NCBI GenBank assembly: GCA_025964695.1
Contig: JAOPYK010000263.1
Coordinates: 30,330 to 94,329 of the forward strand
Direction of reading: 5' to 3'
Length of the DNA: 64,000 bases
Source: Streptosporangiaceae bacterium
GTDB lineage: Bacteria; Actinomycetota; Actinomycetes; Streptosporangiales; Streptosporangiaceae
Positions 1 to 7,299 of the stretch are shown piece by piece. The notes under the pieces are model-generated. The model worked only from the letters and a program-made list of their open reading frames with translations. It was not told the origin of the DNA and did no database searches. Position numbers and translations under genes: made by a program. Numbering within the stretch: the stretch's first letter is position 1; each line of letters starts with the position of its first letter.

Positions 1-1
1 C

Positions 2-556
2 ACATCGCCGCGCCGTGCGGAGATCCTCGCCGCCGCGGCGGAGCTGTTCGCGCGGCGCGGCTATCACGGGGTCTCCATCGGAGAGCTCGGCCGGGCTGTC
101 GGACTCACCGGGCCGGCGCTGTACCGGCACTTCCGGGGCAAGGACGCCGTGCTGGCCGAGATGCTGCTCGACATCAGCGAGCGGCTGCTGACCGAGGGAT
201 CGCGGCGCGCCGCGGCGGCCACCGGGCCGGCGCAGGCGCTGGAGGCCCTGCTGCGCTGGCACGTGGCGTTCGCGCTCGACAACCCCGCGCTCATCACCGT
301 GCACGAACGCGAACTGGACAACGTGCCGGAGCCGCAGCGCCGCGAGATCCGCCGGGTGCAGCGGGCCTACGTCGAGGAATGGGTCCGCGTGCTGCGGCAC
401 CTGGACCGGGCACTGGCCGTCGACCGGGCCAGGGCGGCCGTGCACGCCACCTTCGGGCTGCTCAACTCGACCCCGCACAGCGCCGGAGGGCTCGACCGGG
501 ACGCCATGGCCGCCCTGCTGCACGCCATGGCCACCACGGCCCTCACCGCCGTCTGA
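2..556 (+). CDS. TetR/AcrR family transcriptional regulator (5' end outside window)
   Basis: The reading frame is open from base 2 and its start lies before the window. The first about 50 visible residues form a TetR helix-turn-helix: RRAEILAAAAELFARRGY, then GVSIGELGRAVGLTGPALYRHF, where GPALYRHF is the recognition helix followed by the usual GKDAVL. The remaining about 130 residues are an all-helical ligand-binding domain too variable to name an inducer. TetR proteins are dimeric repressors that normally control a neighbouring gene. The target here may lie to the left. The gene is convergent with the possible P450 remnant and methyltransferase that follow. Confidence 0.9.
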   Translation, partial: TSPRRAEILAAAAELFARRGYHGVSIGELGRAVGLTGPALYRHFRGKDAVLAEMLLDISERLLTEGSRRAAAATGPAQALEALLRWHVAFALDNPALITVHERELDNVPEPQRREIRRVQRAYVEEWVRVLRHLDRALAVDRARAAVHATFGLLNSTPHSAGGLDRDAMAALLHAMATTALTAV

Positions 557-596
557 CGCCTACCCGCCCTGGTCCGGACCCGGCTGCAAGCCTGCC

Positions 597-724
597 TCAG
601 GTCTGCGGCCAGGTGACCGGCAGCCGCTTCGGTCCCTGGACCATGCCGCCCTTCGCCCAGGGGACGCCCCCGGGGGGCACGTCGCCGCTCGGCAGGGTGA
701 TCTCCGGCAGGGCCACGTTCGTGC
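597..724 (-). pseudogene. Possible cytochrome P450 C-terminal remnant
   Basis: On the minus strand an open frame of about 40 codons ends at a TGA (599-597). It contains VALPEITLPSGDVPPGG and then VPWAKGGMVQGPKRLPVTW near the stop. The ending (basic/hydrophobic stretch, then RLPVTW, then stop) resembles the extreme C-terminus of bacterial P450s, which commonly finish with an LPVxW-type strand. There is no haem-binding Cys motif, no start and no room for the rest of the protein, because the methyltransferase stop lies at 725. I read it as a truncated relic. A chance open frame remains possible in DNA this GC-rich. Confidence 0.35.
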
Positions 725-1525
725 TCAACAGGACTCCTTACGGCCCACGCCGCACAGGAAGTACCCGCTTCCCGTGGCCGGGGCGGGAGCGGTCGTGTCG
801 TCCGGCCGCCATCGGTCCAGCGCCACCAGCCCCGGCTCGAGGAGGCCGAATCCGTCGAAGAAGCCGAGGATCTCGTCCGGCGTGCGGTGGGTCATGGCGG
901 TGCTGGCGTCCCGGTAGACCGTCGAGGAGTTCGCGGTGACCTCGTCGTCACCGCTGATGTGCGAGATCACCACATGGCTGCCCGCCGGCAGGCCCTTGCG
1001 GAGGTCGGCCATGACCCGGTACGGCTCGTCGCCGGCATCGAGACAGTGCAGCACCGCCAGCAGCAGCAGCCCCACCGGTTCGCCCGGCCGGATGAGCTCG
1101 CGGATCTCCGGGTCGCCGAGCAGCTCGGCGGAGTGACGCAGATCCCGCTGGAGGACGACCGTGTTCCGGTCGACGCCCAGCAGCGCGCGGCCGTGGGTGA
1201 CGACCACCGGGTCGTTGTCCAGGTAGACGACCCGGGCGTCCGGGCTGACCTGCCGGGCGACTTCATGGACGTTGCCCTGGGTGGGCAGGCCCGCGCCGAT
1301 GTCGAGGAACTGGGTGATCCCGATCCCGGCCAGATACCGCACAGCCCGGGCGAGGAAGCTCCGGTTCTGCCTGGCCAGCCGGGGTGCGAACGGCGCCACC
1401 TGCAGCACCTTCGCGGCGGCCGCCCGGTCCGCCGCGAAGTTGTCCTTCCCGCCCAGGTAGTAGTCGTACATGCGCGCCACGTTGGGAACGGTGACGTCGA
1501 TGTGGGGTCGGTTGTTCTCAGCCAT
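725..1525 (-). CDS. SAV2177/DUF574-family S-adenosylmethionine-dependent methyltransferase
   Basis: 266 residues. The N-terminus HIDVTVPNVARMYDYYLGG followed by KDNFAADR is the signature of the actinobacterial DUF574 methyltransferase family. The SAM-binding motif is FLDIGAGLPTQGNVHEVA, followed by VVYLDNDPVV at the end of strand 2. The ATG at 1525 is preferred because the conserved family N-terminus begins right after it and an AGAAGA-type ribosome site precedes it. An in-frame start 11 codons upstream (1558) is possible. Such proteins occur in many copies in streptomycete-like genomes and mostly have no known substrate. The neighbours do not suggest one. Confidence 0.9.
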   Translation of the reverse strand: MAENNRPHIDVTVPNVARMYDYYLGGKDNFAADRAAAAKVLQVAPFAPRLARQNRSFLARAVRYLAGIGITQFLDIGAGLPTQGNVHEVARQVSPDARVVYLDNDPVVVTHGRALLGVDRNTVVLQRDLRHSAELLGDPEIRELIRPGEPVGLLLLAVLHCLDAGDEPYRVMADLRKGLPAGSHVVISHISGDDEVTANSSTVYRDASTAMTHRTPDEILGFFDGFGLLEPGLVALDRWRPDDTTAPAPATGSGYFLCGVGRKESC

Positions 1526-1758
1526 GGTGCCGATCTCTTCTCGCGATGCCGCATCCATGATCGCTCACTGACGTGGGTCCTACCAGCCGTCCGAAGGATC
1601 TTTTCCCATCATGTCCCTATTCGGTAAGTCATGCGCAGCACTCCGGCGGCCGACCGCGCTCTGAACAGCTGTGGCGGGTGGCGGCGGCCCTGCCGGCTAC
1701 GGCACGCTGGCCTTGCCCGATGATGTGATCAACGTGATGTGTGAGAACGGGGACGGCG

Positions 1759-2409
1759 ATGACCAAGACGGGGAACCTCGGCCCGGAACTGTACGACTAT
1801 GTGCTGGCTCACGGCGTTCAGCCGGACGAGGTGCAACAGGAGCTGATCAAGGTCACGACCGCGTTGGGCGGCGCGTCCTCGATGCAGATCTCTCCGGACC
1901 AGGGCGCCTTCATGACACTCGTCGCCAAGGTGCTCGGCGCCCGGAACATGATCGAGCTCGGCACGTTCACCGGCTACTCCTCGATCTGCCTGGCCCGCGG
2001 TCTGGCCGAGGGTGGTCGGCTGATCTGTTGCGATGTGAGCGAGGAGTGGACCGGGATCGCCCGGCAACACTGGCGCAAGGCCGGGGTGGAGGACCGGATC
2101 GAGCTGCGCATCGGGCCGGCGCTGGACACCCTTCGGAGCCTGCCGTCCGATCCGGTGATCGATCTGGCCTTCATCGACGCCGACAAGCCCGGCTACATCG
2201 GGTACTGGGAGGAACTGATCCCGAGGATGCGCCCGGGCGGAGTGATCCTGGTCGACAACGTCTTCATGGGCGGGCAGGTGGTCGGCCCCGATCCTGGCGA
2301 GTCCGGAGTGGCCATCCGCGAGTTCAACGACCACGCGGCGGCCGATGAGCGTGTGGAACTGGTCATGTTGCCGATCGCCGACGGGCTCACCTTCGCGCGC
2401 AAGCGCTGA
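1759..2409 (+). CDS. Class I O-methyltransferase, caffeoyl-CoA/catechol OMT-like
   Basis: 216 residues. The fold is the compact class I OMT: motif I ELGTFTGYSS (about residues 66-75), the acidic strand-2 segment LICCDVSEEW, the metal-binding DLAFIDADKPGYIGYW (about 131-146), and ILVDNVFMGG. The DADK motif marks the cation-dependent caffeoyl-CoA OMT group, which methylates catechol-type hydroxyls using Mg2+ or a similar ion. The start is the ATG at 1759, preceded by GGGGACGG; a GTG at 1741 would add six residues. Single gene between a divergent methyltransferase and a GrpE-like gene. The substrate cannot be predicted. Confidence 0.88.
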   Translation: MTKTGNLGPELYDYVLAHGVQPDEVQQELIKVTTALGGASSMQISPDQGAFMTLVAKVLGARNMIELGTFTGYSSICLARGLAEGGRLICCDVSEEWTGIARQHWRKAGVEDRIELRIGPALDTLRSLPSDPVIDLAFIDADKPGYIGYWEELIPRMRPGGVILVDNVFMGGQVVGPDPGESGVAIREFNDHAAADERVELVMLPIADGLTFARKR

Positions 2410-2529
2410 CGACCCGGCGATTCCCGGGTGATCTCCGGAGTCGCCTGCGGAGGCGATCCGCCGCATCTAGGATTTGCTCGTTCTCCCGGCGGGTCTGCCG
2501 CCGGGCGGCGAGATGGAGGTGGGACCGCC

Positions 2530-3030
2530 ATGGAGACAGCCGCGATCGTCACGCTGGCCCTCGGCCTCGTCGCGGGGGGCGCCGGCGGCTTCGGTGCGTC
2601 CCGCCTACGCAGAGGCGCGGCGCCGACACCGGCTCCCGCTCCCGACTCCGCCTCCGATCCCGCGTCTGGGCAGGCGGCGCCCGATGCAGAGGATCCCGCC
2701 GGGTTCCAGGATCCGGCGGGATTCGAGATCGTCGCGCAGCGACGAGCCCTGATCGACGCCTCCATCGGCATCGCCGATCGCGTACGGGACAGCAACGAGG
2801 CCCTGTGGCGGCAGGTGACGGAGGGGTTGGCCGCCGCGGGCGTTGCCACGGTGTCGCCTGACGGACAGCCGTTCGACCCCGAACAGCACGTGTCGGTGCT
2901 CACCGAGCCCACCCAGGACGAGAAACTGCACCAGACCGTCGCGGCCACCGGCAAGGTGGGTTACCTCGACGGCAAGACCTGGCTGCGACGACCCGAGGTC
3001 GCGGTCTACCAGCAGGCGCAGCAGCCCTGA
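2530..3030 (+). CDS. GrpE-like nucleotide exchange factor with N-terminal membrane helix
   Basis: 166 residues; ATG at 2530 preceded by GGAGGTGGGACC. It opens with a hydrophobic helix (IVTLALGLVAGGAGGF), then a Pro/Ala/Asp-rich linker, then a C-terminal domain with GVATVSPDGQPFDPEQHVSV and a closing GYLDGKTWLRRPEVAVYQQ. In classical GrpE the head is G(V/I)xxFxPxGxPFDPxxHE and ends in GYxxxxRxLRPAxVxV, so the spacing fits a divergent GrpE head without the long dimerisation coiled coil. GrpE releases ADP from DnaK. No dnaK is adjacent, so a client Hsp70 is unproven. Some actinomycetes carry similar membrane-anchored variants. Confidence 0.6.
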   Translation: METAAIVTLALGLVAGGAGGFGASRLRRGAAPTPAPAPDSASDPASGQAAPDAEDPAGFQDPAGFEIVAQRRALIDASIGIADRVRDSNEALWRQVTEGLAAAGVATVSPDGQPFDPEQHVSVLTEPTQDEKLHQTVAATGKVGYLDGKTWLRRPEVAVYQQAQQP

Positions 3031-3217
3031 TCGGCGTCGCCTGGAGAACGGGAGCCGGTGCGGCGGTAGCGTGGCGGGGATGTCAGCCGCATCTTCTCGT
3101 AGGACCGTCCGTGCCCGAAGCCACCGCCCAGGAGACCGAGCGCATTGGTGTTTCCCGGGCGATCGTCTCGGCGGTGACCCGCCGGAGCGCGGCCCGTAAG
3201 AGCTGATCCACGGCGGC
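3031..3217. other. Intergenic region, no gene recognised
   Basis: About 190 bases between the GrpE-like gene and the convergent protein kinase. A 32-codon plus-strand frame (GTG about 3111 to TGA 3206) exists but has no ribosome site or similarity that I recognise. No clear terminator hairpin was found. Confidence 0.4.
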
Positions 3218-4660
3218 TCACTGATAGGCGTAGCAGTAGTTGCTCTTGTTCTTGAAGTAGTGCCTGGCGGCAGGATTGCTGAACCGCCACTGGCAGCCCG
3301 CGTCGAGCTTGTCCTGGGTCAGGTACATCGTCTGCCCCTTGCGCATCACGCAGTAGGCGCCAGGCCGTGGGGATTCGCGATACTCCACCCACTCCCAGCC
3401 GAGCTTCTGGCAGTACTCCGTGAAGTGCCCTGGCCCGAGTTCGACGCGATGCCGCGGGGTCGGCGCGTTCGTCGACGGTTTCGGCCGGGGCCCGGAACCC
3501 GAGGTCCGGCCCGGTGCGGGCCCCGAAAGTGACCCCGCTGCGGCCGGAGTGGTCGGTGCGGCGGCGACGGCCGTGCCGGTCGACGGGAGTTGCGCTCCCT
3601 CGTTGGGCTTCGGCTGCGACCAGGCCCCGACGGAGGACTTCTGGCCACCCGCAGGGCCCGGGGACCCCTTCGCCGTTCCTCCCGGCAGCAGCCAGAGGGC
3701 ACCGGCGCCGAGGGCCGCGAGTACGCACCCGAGGCCCGCGGCGGCGACCCACACACCGCGGCGCGACGTCCTACGGTCGCGGGTCGGGGGGCCGTCGTGT
3801 CCGCCCGGCTCGATCGGCGGCGCCTGCCCGTTCCGGCGTACCAGCCGGCCGAGGACCTGTTGCGCGGACGGACGGCTCGCCGGATCCTTGGCGAGGCACT
3901 CGGTGAGCAGACCTCGCAGTGGCTCTTCGACCCCGTCGAGGTCGGGGGGCATCGTGGCGATCCGGTTCATCACCGCGGGGACGGCCTCATTGCCGAACGG
4001 CGGGCGCCCGGTAGCGGCGAAGACCATGGTGGACGCCCAGGAGAACACATCAAGCGCTGGCCCCAGAACGCCGGGCGCCAACTGCTCCGGGGCCATGTAC
4101 GCGGGCGTACCCACCACCTCACTGGTGAGCGTCTGGGCTCCGGCGACCACGCGGGCGATGCCGAAGTCGATGACCCGCGGACCGTCGGGGCCGATCAGCA
4201 CGTTGCTGGGCTTGAAATCGCGGTGCACGATCCCCGCGTCGTGCAGGGCGATCAGGGCGGTGGCGGTGCCGATGGCGAGACGATCGAGAACGCTGCCCGA
4301 GTAGGGCCCCGTTGCGGTCACCACCTGCTGAAGCGACGGGCCCGGCACGTACTCGCTCACGATGTACGGACGAGTGCCGACCATGCCGGAGTCCAGGACC
4401 TGGGCCGTGCAGAATCGGGCCACGTGCTTGGCGGTCTCCAGCTCACGGAGTGCACCCTGGCGGGCCGCAGGGCTGTCTCCGAAGGGGGCCAGGAAGAACT
4501 TCACCGCCACAGGAGGCCCGGACTCCGACTCGCTCAGGTAGACGACGGCCTGTCCACCCTGTCCCAGTCGCCCGGCCAGCCGGTAAGGGCCGAGTTGCCG
4601 AGGATCGGTCGGTTCCAGGGGCTGAACGGCCGGCGCCGAGTTTTCCGTGGGGGAGTTCAT
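3218..4660 (-). CDS. Membrane-anchored Ser/Thr protein kinase (PknB/Hanks type)
   Basis: 480 residues. The kinase domain (about 22-275) has the glycine loop GRLGQGGQAVVY (30-41), VAVK lysine K54, catalytic HRDFKPSN (146-153), DFG at D165 and the PAYMAPEQL activation segment. A basic and Pro-rich juxtamembrane stretch leads to one transmembrane helix at 303-325. A Thr/Pro/Ser linker and a small outside domain with four Cys follow, probably disulfide bonded. It should sense an extracellular signal and phosphorylate cytoplasmic Ser/Thr. The ATG overlaps the stop of the lipid kinase gene (ATGA), and a TATAGT box lies 8 bases upstream, so it may also be made from its own leaderless transcript. Confidence 0.93.
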   Translation of the reverse strand: MNSPTENSAPAVQPLEPTDPRQLGPYRLAGRLGQGGQAVVYLSESESGPPVAVKFFLAPFGDSPAARQGALRELETAKHVARFCTAQVLDSGMVGTRPYIVSEYVPGPSLQQVVTATGPYSGSVLDRLAIGTATALIALHDAGIVHRDFKPSNVLIGPDGPRVIDFGIARVVAGAQTLTSEVVGTPAYMAPEQLAPGVLGPALDVFSWASTMVFAATGRPPFGNEAVPAVMNRIATMPPDLDGVEEPLRGLLTECLAKDPASRPSAQQVLGRLVRRNGQAPPIEPGGHDGPPTRDRRTSRRGVWVAAAGLGCVLAALGAGALWLLPGGTAKGSPGPAGGQKSSVGAWSQPKPNEGAQLPSTGTAVAAAPTTPAAAGSLSGPAPGRTSGSGPRPKPSTNAPTPRHRVELGPGHFTEYCQKLGWEWVEYRESPRPGAYCVMRKGQTMYLTQDKLDAGCQWRFSNPAARHYFKNKSNYCYAYQ

Positions 4661-5613
4661 CGCCCGGCACTATAACGACCCCGGCAGCCGATGACCGAAG
4701 CGTGCTGGTCAGGTCCGGTGTGCCAGTCGGCCGGCACCCGGAGCAGCAGCGCGCCGGGCTCCACCTGGACGGTCAGGGAGGCCGCCACGCCGATGGGCTC
4801 GCCATCGCACTCACGGGGATAGGGCCGGTCTGTGGTGATCTCGATGTGCTCGCCGCGCAGCCGGATGATCCGGTGGTCCTCGGCGCGGTGACGGCGCAGG
4901 ATGCGCACGGCGATCCGGAACCAGTCGGCCGGCGTGGTGGGGGACAGGATCAGCACGTCCAGCACTCCGTCGTCCGCGACGGCGTCCGGCAGCAGGCAAA
5001 GGCCCGCGTGCAGTTCGCCGACGTTGCCGACGACGACCATACGGGCGCGCCGCCGGATCGGCCGCCCGCCGTCGACGCGCACGGTGACGTGCATCGGCCG
5101 CTCCCGCAGCTGCCGCACGACCCCGATGGCGTAGGCCGGCCAGCCCAGCCGCTTCTTCGCCGACTCGGGCGTGTCAGTGATCATTCCGGCATCGATGCCC
5201 AGCCCGGCCATGACCGCGAACCGGTGGCCGTCGGCGACACCGAGGTCGATCGGCCGGTCCCGGCCCGCCAGCCCGATCTCGAACGCCTCCTCCAGCCCGA
5301 AGGTCAGGCCCAGGTTGCGGGCCAGCAGGTTACCGGTCCCGGCGCAGAGCACGGCCAGCGGCACTCCCGTACCGGCGAGCCCTTCGGCGACCGCGCGCAC
5401 CGTACCGTCACCGCCGCAGGCGTAGACCAGGTCGACGCCCTCGCCGATGGCCTGTTTCGCCTGACCGGTGCCGGGATTCTCCGGGGTGGTCTCCAGCCAG
5501 TACGGCTCCGGATGACCGGACGCGGCGAGCGCTTGGATGACCGACTTGTGGTAGCCGTCCACATCGTCGACCTTGGCGGGGTTGATGATCACCGCGGTAC
5601 GGATCGGTTTCAT
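4657..5613 (-). CDS. Diacylglycerol/lipid kinase, DagK/YegS family
   Basis: 318 residues. It shows the diacylglycerol-kinase catalytic domain: nucleotide-binding CGGDGTVRAV (GGDGT at 67-71) and LCAGTGNLLARN (GTGN at 92-95), with the C-terminal beta domain containing DGEPIGVAASLTVQV, where the DGE is typical. The family phosphorylates diacylglycerol or related lipids with ATP. The ATG at 5613 is chosen because it overlaps the stop of the upstream PAP2 gene (ATGA) and begins the MKPIRTAVIINPAK strand; the 59-codon upstream extension is low-complexity and overlaps PAP2. It sits between a lipid phosphatase and a protein kinase, suggesting coupled translation and a lipid-turnover role. Confidence 0.9.
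   Translation of the reverse strand: MKPIRTAVIINPAKVDDVDGYHKSVIQALAASGHPEPYWLETTPENPGTGQAKQAIGEGVDLVYACGGDGTVRAVAEGLAGTGVPLAVLCAGTGNLLARNLGLTFGLEEAFEIGLAGRDRPIDLGVADGHRFAVMAGLGIDAGMITDTPESAKKRLGWPAYAIGVVRQLRERPMHVTVRVDGGRPIRRRARMVVVGNVGELHAGLCLLPDAVADDGVLDVLILSPTTPADWFRIAVRILRRHRAEDHRIIRLRGEHIEITTDRPYPRECDGEPIGVAASLTVQVEPGALLLRVPADWHTGPDQHASVIGCRGRYSAGR
4669..4674 (-). promoter_or_regulatory. Candidate -10 box (TATAGT) of a leaderless Ser/Thr kinase transcript
   Basis: On the minus strand TATAGT ends 8 bases before the kinase ATG (4660), the distance expected for transcription beginning at or next to the start codon. It lies in the last codons of the lipid kinase gene. No convincing -35 was found. 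Confidence 0.45.
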
Positions 5614-6287
5614 CGTGGTCTCCCTACGAAAGGGAGTGACTGGACCTTCGCGAGCAGGGCGCGCGCGCAGACCGCGATGCACACCGCGGCGTTGAGGAAC
5701 GAGGCCGTGACGTCGCTCGGATGATGCATGCCCCGGTACAGCCGCGCGACCGCCACCGCGATAGGCACCGCGAGGAGCAGCACCCACCACGCGGCCGTCA
5801 GCGACCTGCGCCGGGCGTGCAGCGTGATCACCAGCGCGATTCCGCCGTACAGGGCGAGTGCGGCGCTGGTGTGACCGGAGGGGAAACTCGAGGTGGGCGG
5901 TGAGGCGTCAAGCTTCGGCACGCCCGGCCTGGCCCTGTCGACGGCCAGTGTGGTCAGCAGGAAGACCAGGGCCTGTGCGGCGACCGCCGTGATGAGGAAC
6001 AGCGGCTCCCGGAAGTTGCGCAGTACCAGCCACATGACCAGGGCGGCGATCGCCGTGAGCGCGATGATCGTGGGGGTCTCGGCCATGAAGGAGAAGACCT
6101 TCGAGACCGTGTTCCACGTCGACGTGCGATCCAAGACCAGGTCCCGGTTCACTCCGTCCTCAGCCGTGAACGGCCAGGAGTGATTGAGGATCTTGGTGAT
6201 GAGGAGGCCCAAGCCGATCATGGCGGCGGTCCAGACCGCGATCGGTATAAGAATGCGCACAGCCGTGCGCCCGCTCTGTCGAAGCAT
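5610..6287 (-). CDS. PAP2-family membrane phosphatase
   Basis: 225 residues with about five or six hydrophobic helices. The three PAP2 motifs are present in order: VDRARPGVPK (RP at 120-121, a variant of KxxxxxxRP), PSGH at 136-139 with the catalytic His, and RLYRGMHHPSD at 182-192. These integral membrane enzymes dephosphorylate phosphatidate, undecaprenyl-PP or similar lipids on the outer face. The gene leads a leftward set: its TGA overlaps the ATG of the lipid kinase by four bases, and that gene in turn overlaps the Ser/Thr kinase. A PA phosphatase next to a DAG kinase could form a lipid phosphorylation cycle; this is inference. Confidence 0.92.
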   Translation of the reverse strand: MLRQSGRTAVRILIPIAVWTAAMIGLGLLITKILNHSWPFTAEDGVNRDLVLDRTSTWNTVSKVFSFMAETPTIIALTAIAALVMWLVLRNFREPLFLITAVAAQALVFLLTTLAVDRARPGVPKLDASPPTSSFPSGHTSAALALYGGIALVITLHARRRSLTAAWWVLLLAVPIAVAVARLYRGMHHPSDVTASFLNAAVCIAVCARALLAKVQSLPFVGRPR

Positions 6288-6350
6288 GCCTGACTGTTAC
6301 CCCCGTGGTGGCGGATATGCTGACACGTGCTCTGAGCTGGGGCTGGATGA

Positions 6351-7208
6351 TCAAGCTGCGGGTTGGTGGCGTTGTTCCCGGGTCTGCGCGCCCACATACC
6401 GCAGCGTGCTGCGCAACGTCCAGTGGTTGAGGCGGCCGGGCACGACGTGGAAGCTCCGCCGGGTCGCCAGCGCCAGTGCCCGGAACTGTGCCTCGTCGGT
6501 GGCGCGCCACGGAATGTCGAACCGCTGGCGGAGGATCCTCGGCATGCAGCCGAAGGTGATGAGCCGCAACGGGCGCTCCAGCACGAACCGGCCGGCCCGG
6601 TCCATCATCGGCGGCCCGACGGGCACCAAGGAGAGCGAGGCCGAGCCGTTGCGGGCGATGTCCAGGGCGCGGGCGGCGGCGGGGGTGAGCTCGAGGATCC
6701 TGGTGCACAGGTGCCAGAACTTGGACTGGAACGAGCCGAAGTCCGGTGGCACCGGGCGCATGCTCACGCCGTAGCGGGAGTACCAGGTGACCGTCTCCGC
6801 GTAGAGCCGCTCATGCTGGTCGGCGGTGAGCTTCTCCGGGTGGAAGAGCTCGGCCGCCTTGAAGATCTCCCAGGTGAAGGTGGCGTGCGCCCACCAGAAG
6901 GTCTCGGGCTCCAGCGCGTGGTAGCGCCGTCCGTGCTCGTCGGCGCCGCCGATGCTCCGGTGCAGGTCGCGGATGCCCAGCCCGCGGCTGTCGCCGTCGT
7001 CGGTGAGGATCGTCGCCCAGATCTGCGGTACGGAACGGTAGATGCGGTCGAACGGGTCGTCGAAGAACGCCGAATGCTCGGCGACGCCCGCCCCGATCCC
7101 CGGGTGCATGAGCTGCATCAGTCCCGCGGTGGCCCCCGGCATGAGCGAGCGCATGTCGCTCGCGTACTTCCACAGCAGCGAATCCTTGCCGATCGGAGCA
7201 GCCGCCAC
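6351..7208 (-). CDS. Oxygenase MpaB family protein (DUF2236)
   Basis: 285 residues. Features typical of DUF2236/MpaB: ATAGLMQLMHPGIGAGV near the N-terminus, FDDPFDRIYRSVPQIWATI, RYHALEPETFWWAHATFTW with the conserved WxHA, and a C-terminal WRATDEAQFRAL. The family includes rubber oxygenase Lcp and fungal MpaB and binds haem through conserved His. Start is GTG at 7208 with GGAGGC upstream. An 18-base inverted repeat sits just ahead of the gene, so a TetR-type repressor probably controls it. The substrate is unknown and no linked pathway is visible. Confidence 0.88.
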   Translation of the reverse strand: MAAAPIGKDSLLWKYASDMRSLMPGATAGLMQLMHPGIGAGVAEHSAFFDDPFDRIYRSVPQIWATILTDDGDSRGLGIRDLHRSIGGADEHGRRYHALEPETFWWAHATFTWEIFKAAELFHPEKLTADQHERLYAETVTWYSRYGVSMRPVPPDFGSFQSKFWHLCTRILELTPAAARALDIARNGSASLSLVPVGPPMMDRAGRFVLERPLRLITFGCMPRILRQRFDIPWRATDEAQFRALALATRRSFHVVPGRLNHWTLRSTLRYVGAQTREQRHQPAA

Positions 7209-7217
7209 GACGCCTCC

Positions 7218-7235
7218 AGTAAGGAACTGCTTACT
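7218..7235. promoter_or_regulatory. Palindromic operator candidate upstream of the MpaB-family gene
   Basis: AGTAAGGAACTGCTTACT has six-base arms AGTAAG/CTTACT around a six-base centre. It lies 10 bases upstream of the GTG start and overlaps the likely promoter (a TATCGT sequence sits beside it on the minus strand). Size and form fit a TetR-family operator. No regulator gene adjoins it. Confidence 0.55.
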
Positions 7236-7299
7236 ACGATAGCGGCAGCCGTCCCGGCGTCAAGAGCGCTGGAGGCCGCAGGCCCGGCATCGGTCAGGC

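Noticed and set aside
3055..3217. Possible small gene after the GrpE-like gene
   Set aside because: The 32-codon frame has no ribosome site or similarity.
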